NCBI GenBank assembly: GCA_029550965.1
Contig: JAKPGJ010000049.1
Coordinates: 1 to 64,000, forward strand
DNA from: Bacillota bacterium
GTDB taxonomy: Bacteria > Bacillota > Clostridia > Oscillospirales > CAG-382
DNA: 64,000 nt
Direction of reading: 5' to 3'
Shown here piece by piece: positions 63,139 through 64,000 of this stretch. Position numbers and translations under genes: made by a program. Under the pieces are notes generated by a model that was given only the letters and a program-made list of their open reading frames with translations, did no database searches and had not been told where the DNA came from. Within the stretch, counting starts at the first letter, position 1, and the number at the start of each line of letters is the position of its first letter.

Positions 63139-63891
63139 ATGAGCAAGTTTACGGAAATGGGCAAAAAGCCTCGCAGATTTCGCAGATACATAGGCATTAT
63201 CCTGACCTTTCTTTATATTTTGCCTATAATCATCGGCTTTTCGGTAACGCTTTATTACAAGCTGAACGACGAGATACCTCCGCGATATACCGCATTCTAT
63301 CTCTTATTAGAAGTTTTGCCTTTCATTATGTGCGTTTTGCTGGCTGTAATGATCATCCTGCGCAGTTTTCGGTACATAAGAGCATTATTTAAGAGAATAA
63401 GCTTTATTAAAAGCTTGAAAAGAGTATGCAAAGAGCATGCGTATAAGTTAGAAATCCGCCAAAATCCATATAAATCTATTTTTTTCAGCAGCTCTAAACC
63501 TGTTATCGTAGTTACCACGAATGAGAAAATCTTTGTCGTTTACTTCTTCACCGCGCTCAGAAAGGGCAGCGCGCTGGTATTCTATGATGAGAATTATGCC
63601 GAGTTTTGGCACTATATTATGAGGCAGGTGCCGCCGCTTAAAAGAAGCAAATTCTACAACCTTTCGGATATCACCCTTGAAAACAACGATTTGCCGATTG
63701 AAAAAGTTTTGCTCATAAGCCCAACCCCGTTTCAAATTTACAAAGGGTCGAGCAAAGGCCATGATGTCGTGGACAACAACGAGAAAATGTTCGGCTACAC
63801 CCTGTACGCGGGCAGTGGTTTTTGCAATATGATTGACAGACTGCATATCAAAGTAGAACCCATCAAGATTAAAAGGTACGGCTATCAATGA
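63139..63891 (+). CDS. Two-helix membrane protein of unknown function
   Basis: GGGGG before the ATG at 63139 sets the start (250 residues, MSKFTEMGKKPRRF). Two membrane helices lie at about 18-40 and 53-77, followed by a basic cytoplasmic region and a soluble part with KSIFFSSSKPVIVVTTNEKIFVVYFFTAL. No family recognised. Its stop overlaps the next start by ATGA, so it is coupled to the HAD hydrolase. Confidence 0.72.
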   Translation: MSKFTEMGKKPRRFRRYIGIILTFLYILPIIIGFSVTLYYKLNDEIPPRYTAFYLLLEVLPFIMCVLLAVMIILRSFRYIRALFKRISFIKSLKRVCKEHAYKLEIRQNPYKSIFFSSSKPVIVVTTNEKIFVVYFFTALRKGSALVFYDENYAEFWHYIMRQVPPLKRSKFYNLSDITLENNDLPIEKVLLISPTPFQIYKGSSKGHDVVDNNEKMFGYTLYAGSGFCNMIDRLHIKVEPIKIKRYGYQ

Positions 63892-64000
63892 AAACGCTTT
63901 TTGTTTCCGACCTCGACGGAACCCTCTTTGACAACAGCGCCGAGTTGAGCGAACACACGGTTCAGACCATAAACCGGCTTATCGAAAGCGGTTTGCACTT
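63888..64000 (+). CDS. HAD-family (Cof-type) hydrolase, N-terminal fragment
   Basis: The first 37 residues, cut by the window end, open with MKTLFVSDLDGTLFDNS, the DxDGT nucleophile motif of Cof-type HAD phosphatases, followed by a helix (ELSEHTVQTINRLIESG). These usually dephosphorylate sugar phosphates or cofactors in the cytoplasm. The start overlaps the preceding stop by four bases. Confidence 0.88.
   Translation, partial: MKTLFVSDLDGTLFDNSAELSEHTVQTINRLIESGLH

Overview
The window looks like chromosomal DNA from an endospore-forming member of the Clostridia (Firmicutes). The evidence is strong AGGAGG-type ribosome sites, TTGACA/TATAAT promoters, a PyrR attenuator, and the conserved sporulation/division run yabM (spoVB-like)-mazG-(hup)-yabO(rqcP)-yabP-yabQ-divIC-yabR with a sigma-E-like promoter before yabP. 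Genus cannot be assigned from sequence alone. No rRNA, tRNA, CRISPR array, prophage or insertion sequence was recognised.

Layout. (1) 1-3.6 kb, minus strand: a uracil permease fragment and pyrR behind a readable PyrR attenuator, then a zinc-ribbon membrane protein and glycerate kinase. (2) 3.8-12.6 kb, plus strand: a frameshifted sugar-type MFS transporter, a membrane-anchored glycerophosphodiesterase, a lipoprotein, a small Cys-pair protein and MntP, then a compact mannoside module: GH38 alpha-mannosidase, D-lyxose/mannose isomerase and PfkB fructokinase. (3) 12.8-14.7 kb, minus: a secreted protein with an xxTP tetrapeptide tract, and a frameshifted AlkZ-like winged-helix gene. (4) 14.9-26.7 kb, minus: a polysaccharide-type locus with a Wzx-like flippase, rfbA-rfbC-rfbB (no rfbD), a DegT aminotransferase, and a tightly overlapping run of SDR, split transketolase, acyl carrier protein, AMP-ligase, LuxE and LuxC. 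This run is the best candidate for an undescribed system. My inference is that an acid is activated, held on a carrier, reduced to an aldehyde and joined to a ketol unit by the transketolase to make an unusual sugar or substituent. (5) 26.8-60.9 kb, minus: housekeeping genes, namely groEL/groES, rRNA methyltransferase, hpf, fumarase alpha, the yab cluster, uridine kinase-like, hemZ, dtd, relA, recJ, cdaR-cdaA, rdgB, ftsY, smc, a radical SAM gene, rnc, plsX, topA, dprA, trmH-like, prmC and a DUF1385 gene. (6) 61-64 kb, plus: an RNHCP protein, membrane proteins, a MazF-type endoribonuclease without an adjacent antitoxin, and the start of a HAD hydrolase.

Two intergenic tracts (14.84-14.91 and 56.65-56.81 kb) are arrays of the same degenerate heptamer, YYTCTTA. 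Both abut the 3' end of a minus-strand gene and supply its stop codon. Two genes (MFS, AlkZ-like) are each broken by a single missing base in a short T run, which may be real decay or sequencing/assembly error.
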